From Ancylobacter sonchi (lineage in GTDB: Bacteria > Pseudomonadota > Alphaproteobacteria > Rhizobiales > Xanthobacteraceae): a stretch of DNA of 64,000 nucleotides. Below, in pieces: positions 30,335 to 40,303 of the stretch. The position numbers and the translations under genes are program-made. The DNA lies in contig NZ_JAHBGF010000026.1 in NCBI RefSeq assembly GCF_018390695.1, positions 99,370-163,369 on the forward strand, read 5' to 3'. The notes below the pieces were generated by a model that did no database searches, had not been told where the DNA came from, and saw nothing but the letters and a program-made list of their open reading frames with translations. Within the stretch, counting starts at the first letter, position 1, and each line of letters begins with the position of its first letter.

Positions 30335-30352
30335 ATGTCACGCCGGTGACAG
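30335..30352 (-). promoter_or_regulatory. Pho-box-like PhoB site upstream of alkaline phosphatase
   Basis: On the minus strand the 18-mer reads CTGTCACCGGCGTGACAT. Against the consensus CTGTCAT-n4-CTGTCAT it matches six of seven bases in the first half and five of seven in the second, at the correct 11-bp period and 65-82 bp before the start codon. Confidence 0.5.
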
Positions 30353-30367
30353 TTGGTCGGCGTTACG

Positions 30368-31039
30368 TCATTTAGCCGGCACAGATTGCGCGGCGAACGC
30401 CTCCGCCCGTGCTCGGTTCAGCGCGAACCATTGCAGCGCCGCCAGCGTGAACACGTTGCCGATCAGCCCCGGCGCCGGCGCGACGAGGGCCTCCATCGCC
30501 GCCTCCGCCGGCAGCAGGAACGGGCGGGTATGCTCCGCCTCGCCAGGCTCGCCGGCCTCCGCTGGCACCGCGGCCGCGTCGACCAGCGCCAGGAACAGCT
30601 CGGCATGCTCGTCGGTGACGCCCGGCGTCGGCATGAAGCTCAGCATCGGCAGCAGCGCGAGCGGCTCGACGCCCAGTTCCTCCAGGCATTCGCGGCGCGC
30701 CGCGAACGCGGCCGTCTCGCCGTCCTCGATCCGCCCGGCGGCGATCTCGACGAGCTCGCCGCGCCCGGTCGCCACATGGGCGGCGAGGCGGAACTGGCGG
30801 ATCAGCGCGAACACCCCGACGGCCGGGTCCCAGGCCAGCACCGCCACCACCGGGCCGACCCGCAAGATGTCGCGCACCTGCGTCAGCGGCGCGCCGCCGG
30901 CGCCCGGCAGCGTCACCGTGTAGCGATGATAGGGCCGGAAGCCGTCGCCGCCGATATCGGAGGGTCCCTCCAGCACGACCTTCACCGCCCGGTCGCCGAG
31001 CGCCTCGCGCTGCGCCGCCTCGCGCCGCTCCCTGCTCAC
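30368..31039 (-). CDS. NUDIX hydrolase
   Basis: 223 residues from GTG at 31039, which overlaps the yejF stop (GTGA), so translation is probably coupled. The Nudix box GRIEDGETAAFAARRECLEELG fits G-x5-E-x7-R-E-x2-E-E-x-G and lies about residue 120. The protein resembles ADP-ribose/nucleoside-diphosphate-sugar pyrophosphatases (sequence VALVDAAAVPAEAGE after the box). Its place at the end of a peptide transporter operon is not explained. Confidence 0.88.
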   Translation of the reverse strand: MSRERREAAQREALGDRAVKVVLEGPSDIGGDGFRPYHRYTVTLPGAGGAPLTQVRDILRVGPVVAVLAWDPAVGVFALIRQFRLAAHVATGRGELVEIAAGRIEDGETAAFAARRECLEELGVEPLALLPMLSFMPTPGVTDEHAELFLALVDAAAVPAEAGEPGEAEHTRPFLLPAEAAMEALVAPAPGLIGNVFTLAALQWFALNRARAEAFAAQSVPAK

Positions 31040-32718
31040 GCCGGGGCTCCGGCGGCGGTCCCGTTCGCCCCCGGCGCCTCCTCGAGATGGAAGGCGGCGG
31101 CGAACAGCGCCCGCGTATAGGGCGTCTTCGGGTCGGCGAACATGGTCGAGGCCTCGCCCTGCTCCACCACCTCGCCATGCCGCATCACGATCAGCTTCGA
31201 TGCCAGCGCTGCCACCACCTTGAGATCGTGGCTGATGAACAGGTAGGTCAGCCCGCGCCGCTTCTGCAAGTCGCGCAAGAGGTCGACGATCTGCGCCTGC
31301 ACGATCATGTCGAGCGCGCTGGTCGGCTCGTCCAGTACGATGAAGGTCGGCTCCAGCACCACGGCGCGGGCGATGGCGACGCGCTGGCGCTGGCCGCCGG
31401 AGAATTCGTGCGGGTAGCGGTGCCGGCTCGACGGGTCGAGGCCGACATCGGTCAGCGCCGCCACCACCCGCGCGTCGCGCTGCTCGGAGTCGAGTTCCGG
31501 CTGGTGCACCTTCAGCCCCTCGCCGATGATGTCGGCGATCGACATGCGCGGGGAGAGCGAGCCGAACGGGTCCTGGAATACGATCTGCATGTCGCTGCGA
31601 TGCGCCCGCATCGCCTTGAAGCCGAGCGTGTCGACATGCTGGCCCATGAACACGATCGGCCCGTCGGAGGAGATCAGCCGCAGCAGGGCGAGCCCCAGCG
31701 TGGTCTTGCCCGAACCCGATTCGCCCACCACGCCCAGCGTCTCGCCCTTGCGGATGGCGACCGACACCCCGTTCACCGCCTTCACATGGCCGACGGTCTT
31801 GCGCATGAGCCCAGCCTTGATCGGGAACCACACCTTGATATCCCGGGCCTCCATGATCAGCTCGGCGTCGGGATGCGGCGGCGCCGGCTCGCCTGAGGGC
31901 TGGGCGGCGATCAGCTGGCGCGTATAGGCGTGCTTGGGGGCGCCGAACACCTCGTCGACCGTGCCCGCTTCGACGATCCGGCCCTTGTTCATCACGCAGA
32001 TACGGTCGGCGATGCGCCGGACGATGCCGAGATCATGGGTGATGAACAACAGCGTCATGCCGAGCCGCGCCTGCAACTGCTTGAGCAGCGCGAGGATCTG
32101 CGCCTGCACGGTGACGTCGAGCGCGGTGGTCGGCTCGTCGGCGATCAAGAGCTTCGGCTCGTTGGCGAGCGCCATGGCGATCATCACCCGCTGGCGCTGG
32201 CCGCCGGACAGCTGATGCGGATAGGAGCCGAGCCGCGTCTCCGGCTCGGCGATGCCGACCTCGGTGAGCAGTTCGATCACCCTCTTGCGCGCCGCCGCCC
32301 CCGAGATTCCCCGGTGCAGCGACAGGATCTCGGCGATCTGCTGCTCCACCGTATGCAGCGGATTGAGCGAGGTCATCGGCTCCTGGAACACCATGGTGAT
32401 GTCGTTGCCGCGCACGCGGCGGATCTGCCGCTCTTCCATGGCGAGCAGGTCGCGCCCCTCGAACATCACCCGGCCCGAGGGATGCGAGGCAGCGGGATAT
32501 TGCAGCAGCTTGAGGATGGAGAGCGCCGTCACCGACTTGCCGGAGCCGCTCTCCCCCACCAGCGCCAGCGTCTCGCCGCGCTTCAGCTGGAACGACACAT
32601 GGTCGACCGCCACGGCCGGCACCCCGCCCTCGCGGGCGAAGGCGACGGAGAGATCCTCGACGGAAAGCAGCGGCGCGTCGGGGGCGGTGATGTCACTCAT
32701 GCGCGTATCGTCCCTCAT
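31036..32718 (-). CDS. yejF: Peptide ABC transporter, double ATP-binding protein (YejF-like)
   Basis: ATG at 32718 overlaps the yejE stop (ATGA) and has GGAAG upstream; an ATG six codons later is an alternative. The 560-residue protein contains two complete ABC cassettes: Walker A GESGSGKS (first half) and [11 protein letters not shown] (second half), signature motifs LSGGQRQRV and FSGGQRQRV, Walker [13 protein letters not shown] and [12 protein letters not shown]. YejABEF-type systems import oligopeptides, including microcin C in enterobacteria. Cytoplasmic face of the inner membrane. Confidence 0.94.
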   Translation of the reverse strand: MRDDTRMSDITAPDAPLLSVEDLSVAFAREGGVPAVAVDHVSFQLKRGETLALVGESGSGKSVTALSILKLLQYPAASHPSGRVMFEGRDLLAMEERQIRRVRGNDITMVFQEPMTSLNPLHTVEQQIAEILSLHRGISGAAARKRVIELLTEVGIAEPETRLGSYPHQLSGGQRQRVMIAMALANEPKLLIADEPTTALDVTVQAQILALLKQLQARLGMTLLFITHDLGIVRRIADRICVMNKGRIVEAGTVDEVFGAPKHAYTRQLIAAQPSGEPAPPHPDAELIMEARDIKVWFPIKAGLMRKTVGHVKAVNGVSVAIRKGETLGVVGESGSGKTTLGLALLRLISSDGPIVFMGQHVDTLGFKAMRAHRSDMQIVFQDPFGSLSPRMSIADIIGEGLKVHQPELDSEQRDARVVAALTDVGLDPSSRHRYPHEFSGGQRQRVAIARAVVLEPTFIVLDEPTSALDMIVQAQIVDLLRDLQKRRGLTYLFISHDLKVVAALASKLIVMRHGEVVEQGEASTMFADPKTPYTRALFAAAFHLEEAPGANGTAAGAPA

Positions 32719-33911
32719 GCGAAGGTCTTCCGCGGGTCGAAGGCGTCGCGTACCGCTTCGCCGATGAAGATCAGCAGGCTCAGCATGAACGCCACGGTGA
32801 AGAAGCCGGTGAGCCCCAGCCACGGCGCCTGCACATTGGCCTTGCCCTGCGCCAGCAATTCACCGAGCGAGGGCGAGCCGGGCGGCAGGCCGAAGCCGAG
32901 GAAGTCGAGCGCGGTCAGCGTCATCACCGAGGAGGAGACGATGAACGGCATCATGGTCAGCGTCGCCACCATGGCGTTGGGCAACAGGTGCCGCCACATG
33001 ATCACGCCGTTGGACACGCCGAGCGCCCGCGCCGCCTGCACATATTCGAAGTTGCGCGCCCGCAGGAACTCGGCGCGCACCAGCCCCACCAGCGCCACCC
33101 AGGAGAACAGCAGCAAGATGCCGAGCAGGATCCAGAAGCCCGGCGCCAGGATCGAGGAGATGATCAGCAGCAGGTACAGCGCCGGGATCGCCGTCCAGAT
33201 CTCGATGAAGCGCTGGAACAACAGGTCGGTCCAGCCGCCGAAATAGCCCTGCACCGCGCCGGCCGCCACCCCGATCACCGAGGAGATGATGGTCAGCACC
33301 AGCCCGAACAGCACCGACAGCCGGAAGCCGTAGATGAGGCGGGCCAGCACGTCGCGACCCTGGTCGTCGGTGCCGAGCCAGTTCCATTCCAGCGCGCCGC
33401 AGCCCCCGCCCGGATGCCCCAGCTTCTCGGCGACCGGCGCGCATTGCGCGTCGGTCAGCATCCAGGTCGGCGGCGAGGGCGCCGGGGTCGGCAGGTCGAG
33501 ATTATGCGTTGAGTAGGAATAGCGGATCGGCGGCCACACCATGAAGCCGCCGCTCGAAGCGATCAGCTTCTGCAGATAGGGGTCGCGATAATCCGCCTCG
33601 GTCTCGAAGTCGCCGCCAAAGGCGGTCTCCGGATAGGCCTTGAAGGCGGGGAAGTAGTAGCCGCCGTCATATTCGACCAGGAACGGCTTGTCGTTGGCGA
33701 TGAACTCGGCCCCGAGGCTGGCCACGAACAGCACCGCGAAGATCCAGAAGCCCCAGAAGCCGCGCCGGTTGCGGCGGAAATTGGCCAGCCGGCGCTGGTT
33801 GATCGGCGACAGCCGCGAGCGCTCGCGGGTCTCCGGCGGGGCGACCCCGGCGGCGGACGGCGGGGCGGGCGGCAGCACGGGCTGGGAAGCGGAAGCGTCC
33901 ATCTCAGACAT
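32715..33911 (-). CDS. yejE: Peptide ABC transporter permease (YejE-like)
   Basis: 398 residues. A proline-rich N-tail is followed by FWGFWIFAVLFVASLG (TM1), a large periplasmic insert (about residues 60-190) typical of YejE, and the permease domain with the EAA-type loop ARALGVSNGVIMWRHLLPNA. It overlaps yejB by 8 bp and yejF by 4 bp, so the genes form one operon. Confidence 0.93.
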   Translation of the reverse strand: MSEMDASASQPVLPPAPPSAAGVAPPETRERSRLSPINQRRLANFRRNRRGFWGFWIFAVLFVASLGAEFIANDKPFLVEYDGGYYFPAFKAYPETAFGGDFETEADYRDPYLQKLIASSGGFMVWPPIRYSYSTHNLDLPTPAPSPPTWMLTDAQCAPVAEKLGHPGGGCGALEWNWLGTDDQGRDVLARLIYGFRLSVLFGLVLTIISSVIGVAAGAVQGYFGGWTDLLFQRFIEIWTAIPALYLLLIISSILAPGFWILLGILLLFSWVALVGLVRAEFLRARNFEYVQAARALGVSNGVIMWRHLLPNAMVATLTMMPFIVSSSVMTLTALDFLGFGLPPGSPSLGELLAQGKANVQAPWLGLTGFFTVAFMLSLLIFIGEAVRDAFDPRKTFA

Positions 33912-35013
33912 CCCGCGTCTCGAAGTCGATGCGCGGATCGACCCAGCTATAGGTGAGGTCGGAGATCAGGTTCACCACCAGACCGACCAGCGAGAAGATG
34001 TAGAGATTGGCGAACACCACCGGGTAGTCGCGGTTCAGCACGCTCTCGAAGCCGAGCAGTCCGAGCCCGTCGAGCGAGAAGATGGTCTCGATCAGCAGCG
34101 AGCCGGAGAAGAACGCGCCGACGAAGGCACCGGGAAAGCCGGCGATGATGATCAGCATCGCGTTGCGGAACACGTGGCGGTACAGCACCGCCCGCTCCGA
34201 CAGCCCCTTCATCCGCGCGGTGACGACATATTGCTTGCGGATCTCGTCGAGGAACGAGTTCTTGGTCAAGAGCGCCATGGTGGCGAAGGCGCCCAGCACC
34301 ATGGAGGTGATCGGCAGCACCAGGTGCCAGAAATAGTCGAGGATACGCGCGCCCCAGGACAGCTGGTCCCAATTGTCGGAGGTCAGCCCCCGCAGCGGAA
34401 AGATCGAGAAGAACGAGCCGCCGGCGAACAGGATGATCAAGAGGATGGCGAACAGGAAGCTCGGTATGGCGTAGCCGACGATGATCACCGCCGAGGTCCA
34501 CACGTCGAAGCGCGAGCCGTCGCGCACGGCTTTGGCGATGCCGAGCGGGATCGAGATCGCGTAGGTGATCAGCATCATCCACAGGCCGAGCGAGATCGAG
34601 ACCGGCATCTTCTCCTTGATCAGGTCGATCACCGAGATGTCACGGAAATAGGAGCGTCCGAAATCGAAGCGGGCATAGTCCCACAGCATCTTGCCGAAGC
34701 GCTCATAGGCCGGCTTGTCGAAGCCGAACTGCACTTCCAGCTGCTTGATGAAGGCCGGGTCGAGCCCCTGCGCGCCGCGATATTTCGAGGAGATCGGGTC
34801 GCCGGACGGCGCGCCGCTGCCGGCGCCGCCGCCGAAATCGCCGCCGCCGCCGGAAATGCGCTGGGTGGCGGAGGAGCCCTCGCCGGTGAGTTGGGCGATC
34901 ACCCGTTCGATGGGGCCGCCCGGCGCGAACTGCACCACCGCGAAGGAGATCAGCATGATACCGACGAGGGTCGGCACCATCAGCGCGATACGGCGGACGA
35001 TATAGGCGAGCAT
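33904..35013 (-). CDS. yejB: Peptide ABC transporter permease (YejB-like)
   Basis: 369 residues from MLAYIVRRIALMVPTLVG, the conserved first helix of DppB/YejB permeases. A Gly-rich loop (GGGGDFGGGAGSGAP) precedes the periplasmic domain; the cytoplasmic EAA loop is TARMKGLSERAVLYRHVFRNA. With YejE it would form the membrane channel of the importer. Confidence 0.93.
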   Translation of the reverse strand: MLAYIVRRIALMVPTLVGIMLISFAVVQFAPGGPIERVIAQLTGEGSSATQRISGGGGDFGGGAGSGAPSGDPISSKYRGAQGLDPAFIKQLEVQFGFDKPAYERFGKMLWDYARFDFGRSYFRDISVIDLIKEKMPVSISLGLWMMLITYAISIPLGIAKAVRDGSRFDVWTSAVIIVGYAIPSFLFAILLIILFAGGSFFSIFPLRGLTSDNWDQLSWGARILDYFWHLVLPITSMVLGAFATMALLTKNSFLDEIRKQYVVTARMKGLSERAVLYRHVFRNAMLIIIAGFPGAFVGAFFSGSLLIETIFSLDGLGLLGFESVLNRDYPVVFANLYIFSLVGLVVNLISDLTYSWVDPRIDFETRDV

Positions 35014-35179
35014 GCGGGGTGCAGACCTCCGAAGGTGGCGCACAAGGTGGCGGGCGCAGGCCCGCCGGTCAACTTAACGTCTTGTCAGGAAGGGGGAACG
35101 GAGACGGCCGGGACCTCGAATGGTCATTCCTTTCGGCACGACCGAACTCCCTTCCACCGAGGAAGAATGAAAAACGCCC

Positions 35180-35245
35180 CGCCCCACAAGAGCGACGGCT
35201 CCCTCTCCCCGTCGGGGTGAGGGATGGGGTAAGGGCTCTTCCTGG
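35180..35245. repeat. C/G-rich intergenic repeat with hairpin between yejA and yejB
   Basis: CTCCCTCTCCCCGTCGGGGTGAGGG and following TGGGGTAAGGG form a dyad (CTCCCC/GGGG) of a kind commonly dispersed in Hyphomicrobiales intergenic DNA. Fragments such as CGCCCTCTCCCC also occur at 19.8 kb and 28.38 kb in this window. It may act as an attenuator between the binding-protein and permease genes. Confidence 0.4.
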
Positions 35246-35266
35246 CTTCCCAATGTCGTCCCCCCC

Positions 35267-37183
35267 TCACCCCGCCTTCCGCGCCTTCGCCGACCAGATG
35301 TCGGGAATGCCGCGGCCATAGGTCGGGCGCGGCGCCGACGGCCAGGCGAATTCGTCCCAATAGGCGATGCGGTGGAGGCCGGAATACCATTGCGGCACCC
35401 AGATCCGGTTGAAGCGCATCCGCCGGTCGAGCACCCGGCAGGCGATGGTCAGTTCCTCGCGCGAATTGGCGGCGATGACGAGATCGATCAGCCGGTCGGT
35501 CGCCGGATCGGCGATGCCCGACAGGTTGGAGGAGCCTGGCGTCGCCGCTGCCTTGGAACCGAAGAAGCTGCGCAGCGATTCGCCCGGCACCGCCGACATC
35601 GAGTAGCGCCGCACCGTGGCGTCGAAATCGAAGTCGTTAAGCCGGCGCTGATATTGCGCGGGGTCGACGAGGCGGAAGTTCGCCGAGATCCCCAGCACGC
35701 CGAGATTCTTGATGAAGGGCGCGGTGTGCCGCTCCAGCGAGCCCTCGTCGTCGAGGAACTCGATGGTGACCGCCCGCCCGGCCTTGTCGGTGAGCTTGCC
35801 GTCCTTCACGGCGAAGCCCGCCTCGCGCAGCAGCGCGCTCGCCTTGCGCAGCAGGATGCGGTCCTGCCCGGAGCCGTCGGAGGCCGGCGGCGACCACGGC
35901 TCGCCCTTCAGCGCCGCGATCTGTTCCGGCGGCACGAGGTCGGCCAGCTTGTCGATCAGCGCGGCCTCGGCGGCGTCCGCCGGCCCCTGCGCCTTCAGAT
36001 CGGTGTTCTCGAAGAAGGAATGCACGCGCTTATAGGCGCCGTACATCAAATTGGTGTTGGTCCATTCGAAGTCGAAGGCATAGGACAGCGCCTCGCGCAG
36101 CCTCGGATCGGCGAATTGCGGCCGGCGCAGATTGAGGAACCAGCCCTGCGCGCCGGACGGCGTGCCGTCGGGCAGTTCCTCGCGCTTCACCCGCCCGTCC
36201 TTCATGGCGGGAAAATCGTAGCCGGTCGCCCAGGTCCGGGAGGTGAACTCCTCGCGGAAGCGGTAGGCGCCAGCCTTGAAGGCCTCGAAGCCCACCTCGC
36301 GGTCGCGGAAATATTCGTAGCGGACGACATCGAAATTATCGATGCCGACATTCACCGGCAGGCCGGCGCCCCAGTAATCCGCCACCCGCGCATATTCGAC
36401 ATAGCGCCCGGATTCGAAGCGCCCGACCTTGTAGGGCCCAGAGCCGAGCGGCGGCTCCAGCGTCGATTCCTCGAAGTTCTTCGTCCCGTAATAGGCACGC
36501 GAGAAGATCGGCAGCTGCGCGGCGATCAGCGGCACGTCGCGCGCGCGGGTCCGGGCGAACCGCACCACCGCGATGTCGGCCCCCTCGGCTTCCGCCCCCT
36601 CCATGTCGGTGAGGCTCTGCTGGATCACCGGATGGCCCTTGGCCTTCAGCAGGTTCAGCGAGAAGGCGACGTCCTCGGCATCGAGCGTCGAGCCGTCATG
36701 GAAGCGCGCCTGCGGCCGCAGCCGGAAGCGATAGACGGTGCCGTCCTCGCTCACCGCCACCGAGCGGGCGAGAAGGCCGTAGACCGCGTCCGGCTCGTCG
36801 AGCGCGCGGGCCATCAGCGTGTCGAAGGTCAGCTCGATGCCCTGCGCCGCGTCGCCCTTCAATATATAGCCATTGAAGGAATTGAAGGTCTGCAGCGCCT
36901 GATTGTAGAAGGCGACCGGCCCCATATGCGAGAAGCCGCCACCCTTGGGCGCCGCCGGATCGACATAGGCGAAATGCGCGAAATCGGCGGGGTATTTCAG
37001 GTCGCCGAATGCCGACAGCCCGTGCAACTCGCCGGCAGGCGGGATCGCCACGCCGGGGGCCGCCGCCGTCCCTGCCGCCTGCGCCCAGCCGGCGCGCGGC
37101 AAGGCGAGCGCCGCGCCCGCCCCGGCGCCGAGCGCCAGTAGCTGCCGCCGGTTCACGCCTGATATCCGCCCCATGCCGCGCAT
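35267..37183 (-). CDS. yejA: Peptide-binding protein of ABC transporter (YejA-like, second copy in operon)
   Basis: ATG at 37183 has GGAGG five bases upstream and lies 11 bp after the preceding gene. The 638-residue protein begins with a twin-arginine-like leader VNRRQLLALGAGAGAALALP ending GWAQA, then HGLSAFGDLKYPADFAHFAY, the typical YejA N-terminus, and SBP_bac_5 features. It delivers peptides to YejB/YejE. It shares the same layout as the adjacent paralogue. Confidence 0.92.
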   Translation of the reverse strand: MRGMGRISGVNRRQLLALGAGAGAALALPRAGWAQAAGTAAAPGVAIPPAGELHGLSAFGDLKYPADFAHFAYVDPAAPKGGGFSHMGPVAFYNQALQTFNSFNGYILKGDAAQGIELTFDTLMARALDEPDAVYGLLARSVAVSEDGTVYRFRLRPQARFHDGSTLDAEDVAFSLNLLKAKGHPVIQQSLTDMEGAEAEGADIAVVRFARTRARDVPLIAAQLPIFSRAYYGTKNFEESTLEPPLGSGPYKVGRFESGRYVEYARVADYWGAGLPVNVGIDNFDVVRYEYFRDREVGFEAFKAGAYRFREEFTSRTWATGYDFPAMKDGRVKREELPDGTPSGAQGWFLNLRRPQFADPRLREALSYAFDFEWTNTNLMYGAYKRVHSFFENTDLKAQGPADAAEAALIDKLADLVPPEQIAALKGEPWSPPASDGSGQDRILLRKASALLREAGFAVKDGKLTDKAGRAVTIEFLDDEGSLERHTAPFIKNLGVLGISANFRLVDPAQYQRRLNDFDFDATVRRYSMSAVPGESLRSFFGSKAAATPGSSNLSGIADPATDRLIDLVIAANSREELTIACRVLDRRMRFNRIWVPQWYSGLHRIAYWDEFAWPSAPRPTYGRGIPDIWSAKARKAG

Positions 37184-37194
37184 GCCCGCCTCCG

Positions 37195-39129
37195 CTACTG
37201 CGTGCCGCCGGTGGCGGCCGCCTTCTGCGCGTCCCACCACCAGATGTCGGGGAAGGCGAAGGAGTATTCCGGCAGCTTGTCGGGATGCGAGAACCGGTTC
37301 CACCGCGCGGTGCGGTAGTTCGGGTAGTTCCAGGTCGGGATCACGAAGTCATAGGCCAGCAGCACCCGGTCGAGCGCGTGGGTGGCGGCGACCAGGTCGT
37401 CGCGATCGCTGGCGTAGATCACCTTCTCGATCAGCGCGTCGATGCCGGGCTCCTTGATGCCGGCATAGTTGGCGGAGCCCTCGCGCTCCGCCGCCACCGA
37501 GCCCCAGAAGTCGCGCTGCTCGTTGCCCGGCGACAGCGACTGCCCCCAGCCGGAGAGGATCACGTCGAAGTCGCGCGCCCTGAGGCGGTTGATGTATTGC
37601 GAGGTGTCGACCTGCCGCACGTTCACGGTGATGCCGAGCCGCTCCAGCGCCGGCTTGTAGAACAGCGCCACCCGCTCGAAGGCCGGGTTGGCGATCAGGA
37701 TTTCGACGGTGAAGGGCTCGCCCTTGGCGTTCACCAGCTTGCGGTCCTTCACCGCCCAGCCGGCGTCCTTCAGCAGCCGCGCCGCCTCGCGCAGATTGGC
37801 GCGGCGCTCCTCCTCGCCGCCCTGCGGCGGGTTCTCATAGGCGGTGGTGAACACGCTCGCCGGGATCTTGTCCTTTACCCCCTCGAGGATCGCCAGCTCG
37901 CGTCCCTCGGGCAGGCCGGAGGAGGCGAGCTCGGTGTTCTGGAAATAGCTGGCGGTGCGCTTGTACTGGCCGAAGAACAGCGTGCGGTTCATGCCCTCGA
38001 AGTCGAGCGCGTAGTTGAGCGCCCGCCGCACCCGCTGGTCCTGGAACTTCGCCCGGCGAAGATTGGGGATGAAGGCCTGCATCTGGCCGGAGGCTCGGTT
38101 GGCGAACTCCTCCAGGATCACCTTGCCCTGCTTGACCGCCGGGAAATTATAGGCGGTCGCCCAGTCCTTGGCGGAGGACTCGATGCGGAAATCGTACTGG
38201 TCGCCCTTGAAGGCCTCCAGCTCCACCGTGTCGTCGCGGAAATACTCGAAGCGCTGCTCGTCGAAATTATTGGTGCCGACATTCACCGGCAGGTCGCGGC
38301 CCCAATAGTCCTTCACCCGCTCGAAGGAGATCGAGCGGCCGGGCACCACCTGCTTCACCTTGTAGGGGCCGGAGCCGAGCGGCACTTCCAGCGTGCCCTG
38401 CGAGATGTCGCGCGGCTTGCCGTCCGGGCCGTTCGCCGTCCACCAGTGCTTGGGCATGATGCGCAGCTGGCCGAGGATCTGCGGCAGCTCGCGATTGCCC
38501 GCCTGGTCGAAGGTAAAGGTCACCTCGTCGTCGCCGGTCTTCGCCGCCGATTTGACGTGGCTGTAATAGAACGCTTGGCGCGGGTTGTTCTTCACGGTCT
38601 GCTCGAACGACCACACCACGTCGTCGGGGGTGATCTTCTGCCCGTCATGCCATTTCGCCTCGGGGCGCAGTCTGTAGGTGACGGAGGAGAAGTCGTCGGG
38701 ATAGCGCACGCTGCCGGCGATCAGCCCGTATTCGGTCGCCACCTCGTCGGCGGCAGGGCTCATCAGCGTGTCGTAGATCAGCGACAGCCCGCCGGCGGGA
38801 TTGCCGCGCGGGATGATGTCGTTCAGCGAATCGAAGGTGCCGTCGGCGGAGAGCCGCAGCAGCCCGCCCTTGGGCGCGTCGGGGTTCACATAGTCGAAGC
38901 GCTTGAAGTCGGCCGGGTATTTCGGCTGCCCGAGCAGGGAGAGGCCGTGGCGCCATTGCGGGTCCGCCTGCGCCGGGCCGGCAAGGCCGAATCCGCCGAG
39001 CATGAGCGCGGCGCCCGTCAGCGCCAGCACCAGCCGGCGGGAGGGACGGACCCGGACGACCGGGGCGACAACGACCGGGGCGACATCGGCCGGAGCGGCG
39101 GGAACCGGGGTGAGTCGGCGATCGACCAT
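37195..39129 (-). CDS. yejA: Peptide-binding protein of ABC transporter (YejA-like, first copy in operon)
   Basis: ATG at 39129 with GGAAAG upstream; 644 residues. A long leader (about 55 residues, with LVLALTGAALMLGGFGLAGP ending AQADP) precedes HGLSLLGQPKYPADFKRFDY. The body is an SBP_bac_5 periplasmic binding domain. It is the promoter-proximal gene of the yejA-yejA-yejB-yejE-yejF-nudix set. The two binding proteins are clearly paralogous, probably with different peptide preferences. Confidence 0.92.
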   Translation of the reverse strand: MVDRRLTPVPAAPADVAPVVVAPVVRVRPSRRLVLALTGAALMLGGFGLAGPAQADPQWRHGLSLLGQPKYPADFKRFDYVNPDAPKGGLLRLSADGTFDSLNDIIPRGNPAGGLSLIYDTLMSPAADEVATEYGLIAGSVRYPDDFSSVTYRLRPEAKWHDGQKITPDDVVWSFEQTVKNNPRQAFYYSHVKSAAKTGDDEVTFTFDQAGNRELPQILGQLRIMPKHWWTANGPDGKPRDISQGTLEVPLGSGPYKVKQVVPGRSISFERVKDYWGRDLPVNVGTNNFDEQRFEYFRDDTVELEAFKGDQYDFRIESSAKDWATAYNFPAVKQGKVILEEFANRASGQMQAFIPNLRRAKFQDQRVRRALNYALDFEGMNRTLFFGQYKRTASYFQNTELASSGLPEGRELAILEGVKDKIPASVFTTAYENPPQGGEEERRANLREAARLLKDAGWAVKDRKLVNAKGEPFTVEILIANPAFERVALFYKPALERLGITVNVRQVDTSQYINRLRARDFDVILSGWGQSLSPGNEQRDFWGSVAAEREGSANYAGIKEPGIDALIEKVIYASDRDDLVAATHALDRVLLAYDFVIPTWNYPNYRTARWNRFSHPDKLPEYSFAFPDIWWWDAQKAAATGGTQ

Positions 39130-39243
39130 GCGGCGCACTTTCCTTGTTCGAACCTCAATGCGGCAGGCGGGTCGGCGCGCCGGTCTTCCGGCACAGCCTA
39201 CCTCCCGCGACGCCAATGTGAACGGTGACGTTCGGAAAACAAT

Positions 39244-39274
39244 AAGGCCGGAAGCGCGCCGCGCCTCCGGCCTG
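39244..39274 (-). terminator. Terminator of the cytochrome c gene
   Basis: AGGCCGGA (39245-39252) pairs with TCCGGCCT (39266-39273). On the minus strand it is followed by TATTGTTTT, about 70 bp after the cytochrome c stop and just before the yejA promoter region. Confidence 0.65.
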
Positions 39275-39342
39275 ACGTGATCGTGAAGCAATTCACCTGC
39301 AATTCCGAAGCTTTGTCTTCGGAAGCCGGCCGGAACCCCGGC

Positions 39343-39876
39343 TCAGGGCAGCGGCTGCGGGCTGTGCGACAGCGAGTTGAGATAGACCAGCAGGTCGGCG
39401 CGGTCGGTTTCCTTGGCGAGGCCGGCAAAGCCCATGGCGGTGCCGGGGATGTCGCCCTTGGGGTTCTTCAGGAAGGCGTTCAGCTCGTCGAAGGTCCAGT
39501 TGCCGCCATGCGCCTTGAGCGCGGCGGAATAGGCGAAGCCCTCGGCGCTGGCCACCGGGCGGCCGACCACGGCATAGAGGTCCGGGCCGACCTTGGCACC
39601 GGCGCCCTCGACGAAATTGTGACAGGCGGCGCACTTCTTGGCGACGACGGCGCCCTTCTCGACGCTGGCCTTGGGCAGCAGCTCGGCGATCGGCACGTCG
39701 GCGGTGGTGGCGGCCACGGCGGCCCCGCCGCCGCCTTCGGGAACGGCGATCTCGAAGCCCGGCTTCTCAGGCGCGTGCGACGTGAACAGGATGCCCGAAA
39801 ACACGTTCAGGCCCAGCGTAAAGGTCAGCACGCCGAGCACGGCGCCGGCGATCTTGTTCAGCTCGAAGCTGTCCAT
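39343..39876 (-). CDS. Membrane-anchored c-type cytochrome (CycM-like)
   Basis: 177 residues from MDSFELNKIAGAVLG. One N-terminal membrane helix (residues 9-31) acts as an uncleaved anchor, followed by a Gly/Ala linker and a class I cytochrome c domain with CAACH (Cys82, Cys85, His86) and axial Met in GTAMGF. Such cytochromes carry electrons from bc1 complex to terminal oxidases in rhizobia. Monocistronic and divergent from pheA. Confidence 0.9.
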   Translation of the reverse strand: MDSFELNKIAGAVLGVLTFTLGLNVFSGILFTSHAPEKPGFEIAVPEGGGGAAVAATTADVPIAELLPKASVEKGAVVAKKCAACHNFVEGAGAKVGPDLYAVVGRPVASAEGFAYSAALKAHGGNWTFDELNAFLKNPKGDIPGTAMGFAGLAKETDRADLLVYLNSLSHSPQPLP

Positions 39877-40303
39877 ATTCAGTTCCGCTCCCTCGACCGG
39901 CACCACGATCCATCCGGCTGAACCATTGATGCCCGCACGTAATGTAACAGCCGCTTTACGCAGCCGCCAACGGCGGGCGGAACTAATCATTTTGACCCTA
40001 GGCGTGCAACCCGTATAAGCGCGCCGTCGGTGCTACGTTTCGCCACCGTCCGCGCCCGTGCGGGCCGGCGCACTTCTCGCGCAAGCCCATGACATATCTG
40101 TCATTTTTCGCACGACCTGCCGAAGCGGCAGCGAGGCGGGGCGCGGGTCCGCCCTCCGCGCCCGGCACCCGGGCGGCGGGGAGCGGCGGGTGGCGCGGCG
40201 TTCCGTCGCGCTTTTTTGCGGCGCGGGCGATGAGACTCCGGCGCAGTGCCGGCACGAGGCGCCACGGCCGGTCCGTGGACGCAGCTATGAGGATCTTGAG
40301 GAC
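39877..40303. other. Divergent promoter region, no supported gene
   Basis: About 430 bp between cytochrome c (minus) and prephenate dehydratase (plus). It includes a modestly AT-richer stretch near 39930-40000. Open frames here are extensions of pheA or shadows. Confidence 0.5.
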
